DNA of 64,000 nt from Acanthochlamys bracteata (lineage: Eukaryota; Streptophyta; Magnoliopsida; Pandanales; Velloziaceae). The notes beneath the pieces are model-generated. The model saw only the letters and a list, made by a program, of their open reading frames with translations, searched no databases and was not told the DNA's origin. The position numbers were made by a program, and so were the translations under genes. Where the stretch lies: assembly GCA_019914995.1 (NCBI GenBank), contig CM034145.1, positions 4,905,262-4,969,261 of the forward strand, given 5' to 3'. Below, piece by piece: positions 60,394 through 64,000 of the stretch (the first letter of the stretch is position 1; every line of letters begins with the position of its first letter).

Positions 60394-60652
60394 TATTATT
60401 TAATAAACTACCTATTTGTGCCCTTTTATAGGACAAACTGAACATAACATGGAAACTGAATTGAATTTTGATCCACAAAATGTTTAATACAAGGAAGATA
60501 ATAACCAAATTACAACAGTCTAGTTAAAAATTACATCCATTTAACTCTTCAATACTGAAACAAAATCAACACTTTATATACTTCCCGGCAGTGAGATTGT
60601 GAAGTAGCCTAGCTACTTGTAATGCTTGCTGCTATATATGCCGGAAAAACTT

Positions 60653-62437
60653 TTATTTTCCACCAGTGGAACTGTTCAAAATGTTGAACCAACGAGCGCT
60701 GCAGTTGTAGACGGAGCAGAAGGCCTGAAGGCAAGTCATCAATAGTAGCAAGACGGCTCCGACGAACGCAAGTAATTGCCACGATGCCAAGATATAATCC
60801 TTCATGAACTTCTTTGTCTTCACGCTCCATCTCGAGTTGTAGTACTTGTTCACTTCTTCAATAACTTTGTCGATAGAAGGCACCTTAGTTAGCCTCAACG
60901 AACTGCTCATTCCGTTCCACAAGTTTGCTACTTTCGTATCGCTCTTCAATCTGTTGAAAACGATGCCTCTTTCCCTTAAGAGCTTCACGTCCTCCTCTGT
61001 GTCGATGATCCCGTTCATCAGCTCGGTATACCGGGTGAAGTACAACGGGCCTGATTCAACAGTTGCTTCGTATGCAATCAAATTCCATAGCACTACTTCA
61101 GTGTTGCTATCCAAGCTCACCGTAGGCAAGTAGAATGTGTGGGTCTTCGTGTCGAAAGAGATAGTAGATAGGTCACCGTTCGAGGACGCAATCTTGATTC
61201 CTGATCCGATGAGCTCAGAAACAGAAGGGATCGCAATCTCTTCCACCATAGGCGGTTTTTGGATAAACACCATGTTGTCGTCTTTGGCTTTTCCTTCATC
61301 TTGTGAAGAAAATAGGGACTGAATAGGTTTCTTCAGGACAGATATCACCGGAATACTGGAGATTACTTTCCATGGAAGCTTCACTAGGACCTTGATTGGT
61401 CTAGTGATGAGAACTCTCTTGATAGTCGCACTTGTTCCTTCTGGCACCGTGCTCCAAGCTGAAAGAAAGAGTCTCTTCACATAGCTTGGATTCTTGATAT
61501 CCGCCTCTGGGGGTTCTTTCTCTTCTTTGTCAACCTTCTCATCTTGTGCGTAATCTGATGCAGTTGAATCTTGGCATGATGATTTGGGGACAATCATGCC
61601 GTATAGCAGTGCCAACAAATGCGCATGGTTGCTGGCAATGTTAACGCTGTTCGAGTTCTCCAGTAGTTCAAATGGTGAGAGTTCCATGACAAATCCCAGC
61701 AGCATCTTGGTTAGCTCTTCGTCAGTCACCTCAGGCGAAGAGCTCTGTTGAAGCAAGAGTTCCCTGACAAGAAAGAGAGGTATCTGGTTCTCCAACATCA
61801 CGATGTCCTTGAGGATGACATCGTAGGACTGCCTAATCTTCGCAGAGTCCACCATGTGAGACATGGAAGGTGCTCTCCTGTGTAATTCACCATCCATTTC
61901 GGCGTAGCACCGCAAGAATTGCAGCAGGAAAGATGCATCAATTGCCATAAGCCATGCCAGTGTCTCCCCTGTGAAATCAAGATACCTACAATTGAAGTAT
62001 GACCAATTAGTTACTAACAGAAGAACTCATCAATTTCATGCGACAGAACTATAGAGAGGATCATTAAGTAATAATTACCTGTGGTAATGGCAGCGGATGA
62101 CATACTCATGTGTAGTACTCAAGCTCTGGACAAATTGGTCCAAGGTAAGCGTAAGGAGCTTCTTGTAAGTTCGTTTCGCAGTAGCCAGTTTGTACCTCTC
62201 CATCTCATAGAGCTGAGGATTCCAATGATGGTAAGGACCTATGGCGAAGAGGTGAGGGGTGTACGCTTCCGGCTTACACACAAACAACGGCTTCGGCACA
62301 GAAAATACAGAAACAGGCACCGCAATATTCCTTTGCTCGAGCTCCTCCATAAGCGTTTCGCGTATGTTGATGACCCATCGGTGCTCGTCGAACGAAGGCC
62401 CCGACGAGGAGTTAGGAGATTGTTGCGTTGTTGCCAT
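60653..62437 (-). CDS. DUF247 (UPF0481) membrane protein, block B copy
   Basis: Exons 62079-62437 and 60653-61985, identical in length and splice phase to the block A gene, again 563 residues. Open throughout, with no stops or frame shifts. Key blocks (IGPYHHWNPQL.EMERYKLATAK, SYDVILKDIVMLENQIPLFL, YTELMNGIIDTEEDVKLL) and the C-terminal membrane helix are kept. Changes concentrate in the N-terminal 40 residues, the acidic linker (about 260-275) and the segment around 300-370. Conservation of the frame in both copies suggests both are or were recently functional. The TATA box is canonical here. Role unknown. Confidence 0.93.
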
Positions 62438-62515
62438 GGTTATGTCTTGCTTAGCTAGCTAGTTCTTGTTTCTACTTTGTTTGTTGAGTAGCAACAAGGA
62501 ACAAGAAGGTTAGTA

Positions 62516-62527
62516 GTATTTATATAG
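62516..62527 (-). promoter_or_regulatory. TATA box of the block B DUF247 gene
   Basis: Minus-strand CTATATAAATAC, 79-90 bases upstream of the ATG, a canonical plant TATA box at an expected distance. Confidence 0.6.
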
Positions 62528-62668
62528 CATCTAGAGTCAAAGAGTCAAAGTTGTTTATTTCTGTAGCAACTTGTGTTTTCATTTCTATGTTTAATTCTTT
62601 AAGTGCTATTTCACATGCATGAATGAATATTATTTCATAACGCAATGTGATACACGGACTACTATTTG

Positions 62669-62981
62669 GGCCCGTTTGATATTCATTATCATAAAAGTAA
62701 TTTCTTAATATTTAATATTTAATTTTATATTTTCTAATATATATTTTATAAATATATAAAAAAAATTTTAAAATTTAAAAAATATAAAAAGATTTTATAC
62801 AGTAAAATGTTTTTATTATATATTTTTATTATTTTTTAAAAATAAAAATAAAATAATTTTTTAAAAAATAAAATAATTTTTTAAAAAATAAAATAATTTT
62901 ATAAAAAATAAAATAATTTTTTAAAAAATAAAATAATTTTATTTAAAAAATTTTATTTTATAAACATTCTCGAACGCCAAC
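62669..62981. mobile_element. Tourist-like MITE with internal 20-bp minisatellite
   Basis: Flanked by TTG (62666-62668, 62982-62984). Block A shows the empty site CTATTATTTGGTTGTC near 40662-40677. Ends GGCCCGTTTGATATT and CGAACGCCAAC. Contains five units of a 20-base repeat (AAAAAATAAAATAATTTT type) at 62841-62940, making it longer than the other copies. Confidence 0.75.
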
Positions 62982-63007
62982 TTGGTTGTCGCGGTAAGCA
63001 CTCAGGC

Positions 63008-63258
63008 TGTATTTGGCATTGCATTTTAAACGTGGCTTATCTATTTTTTTTTATTTTATATTTTTTAATATATATTTTATAAGTATATAAAAAATTTATT
63101 TAAAAATTTAAAAAGTATAAAAAAATTTTATGGAATAAAATTTTTTTATTATATATTTTATTATTTTTTTGAAAATAAAAAAATAAAACTCATTTTTTAA
63201 AAAAATAAAAATATTTTTTTTAAAAAAAATTTTATTTTATAAACATTTCTAAATGCAC
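63008..63258. repeat. Tourist-like AT-rich MITE, reverse orientation
   Basis: Begins TGTATTTGGCATTGCATTTT and ends ATTTCTAAATGCACG. Reverse-oriented core (TTTATGGAATAAAATTTTTT near 63127). Block A lacks it. Confidence 0.6.
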
Positions 63259-63459
63259 GTTCGGCTTGTTTTGGCAGTAGAACAGTTAATGAACAACTTG
63301 CTTCTACAAAATTTTGGTGTAGCTGTTATCTGTTATCTATACGTGAAAATTATGGTATATCTTGCATTTATAAAGTTTTTTGAGAATATTTCGAGAGTCA
63401 TACCGAAAGGGATCTCTTCAAACTCCAATTAAATTGCTCAGATCAATTGCGTTCTTTGA

Positions 63460-63690
63460 AGACGTTTATTTAAAAGTATTTTTAAAATAAAAAATTTTAA
63501 AATAAATATTAATTTTTAATTTTAGAAAACAAAGATATAAAAAATTAATTATAAAATTTTACAACTCGCAAAATTTTTTTAAATTTTAAAATAAATTTTA
63601 TAAAATATTATTATAAAATTATTTTAAATATAAATAAAATATTAAAATAAAAAGAAGTAAAAAAGTAAAGTCAAACGAACATTTGAACAC
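63460..63690. repeat. Tourist-like AT-rich MITE
   Basis: Begins GACGTTTATTTAAAAGTATT and ends AAGTCAAACGAACATTTG; core decayed (TTTACAACTCGCAAAATTTT near 63570). Confidence 0.45.
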
Positions 63691-63714
63691 ACTTACAAGC
63701 ACGGACACTCTTAA

Positions 63715-63960
63715 TTTTATTAAGATAATAAGATAGCTGATAGTCTTTTTCCGTTTTTGAAATAAAATAATAATAATAAATAGAAATAAACAGCATTATA
63801 TATCATTATCAGTATGACATTCAATCAATACCAGTTCCATAATGATTGCTTCGTAAGGAAAATTATGTTGATTTTGACTTATCGCTTATTAAGTGCCCTT
63901 CTTAATTTTAAATCTCACGTGTTGCTCTTGTAGTTCGCATGCTAATCACAAACATCGTAA
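63715..63960. repeat. Third copy of part of the tandem-duplicated segment
   Basis: Collinear with 43202-43580 and 45165-45440: AGCTGATAGTCTTTTTCC, AAATAAACAGCATTATATA, ATAATGATTGCTTCGTAAGG, GCATGCTAATCACAA. It shows that the segment belonged to the ancestral DUF247 upstream flank before block duplication. It runs to the window end. Confidence 0.75.
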
Positions 63961-64000
63961 AGTGTAAAAGAATCTCATATTAAAAAAATAACAATAAATA

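Noticed and set aside
56590..60400. 5-bp target duplication (TATTT) for copia element 2
   Set aside because: The word occurs on both sides, but extra bases lie between it and the LTR on the left side, so the duplication is not proven.
1..64000. CRISPR arrays, bacterial operons, rRNA genes
   Set aside because: No regularly spaced identical repeats, no ribosomal RNA sequence, and all genes are intron-bearing plant genes or plant transposons.

Overview
The window is nuclear DNA of a flowering plant, most likely a eudicot. Genes carry GT-AG introns. Intergenic DNA is very AT-rich and full of LTR retrotransposons and small non-autonomous DNA transposons. The protein families (EAR-type single C2H2 zinc finger, plant Golgi SNARE GOS11, class V GH18 chitinase, UGT91-like glycosyltransferase remnant, DUF247) are plant families. 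I cannot name the species. Nothing prokaryotic, organellar or CRISPR-like was seen.

Layout. 1-9 kb: an intronless C2H2 repressor-type zinc-finger gene (-) and a five-exon Golgi Qb-SNARE gene (-). 9-17.5 kb: a broken class V chitinase copy (-), an intact class V chitinase (+, two exons) and a decayed UGT91-like pseudogene (-). 19.2-24.4 kb: a degenerate Ty1/copia element (-) that appears to split an exon-like reading frame. 24.9-29 kb: a nine-exon chloroplast-type calcineurin-like metallophosphoesterase (+) with one splice-junction puzzle. 31.6-32.2 kb: a 643-bp hAT-type element with an 8-bp target duplication. 33.2-36.4 kb: a five-exon ABHD17-like serine hydrolase (+).

36.9-64 kb is dominated by a segmental duplication. 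Block A holds the 3' half of the ABHD17-like gene, a DUF247 fragment and an intact DUF247 gene (38.6-40.4 kb). Block B (51-64 kb) holds the same order, but its ABHD17 part is a pseudogene and its DUF247 gene (60.7-62.4 kb) is intact and about 90% identical in protein. Each block is an empty-site reference for the other. Block B gained a second copia element, a hAT-type MITE, a 2.76-kb insertion and Tourist-like MITEs. Block A gained Ty3/gypsy debris and tandem duplications. Between the blocks lies a small LTR element (TRIM-like) whose 3' LTR was later hit by two different MITEs.

The genes do not form a pathway. They are neighbouring single plant genes: transcription factor, Golgi trafficking, secreted chitinase, organellar phosphoesterase, membrane-associated hydrolase and DUF247 membrane proteins. 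The coherent story is structural: birth and decay of a DUF247 cluster amid nested transposition. All gene models were made by eye from splice signals and protein similarity, so exon ends in weakly conserved parts may be off.
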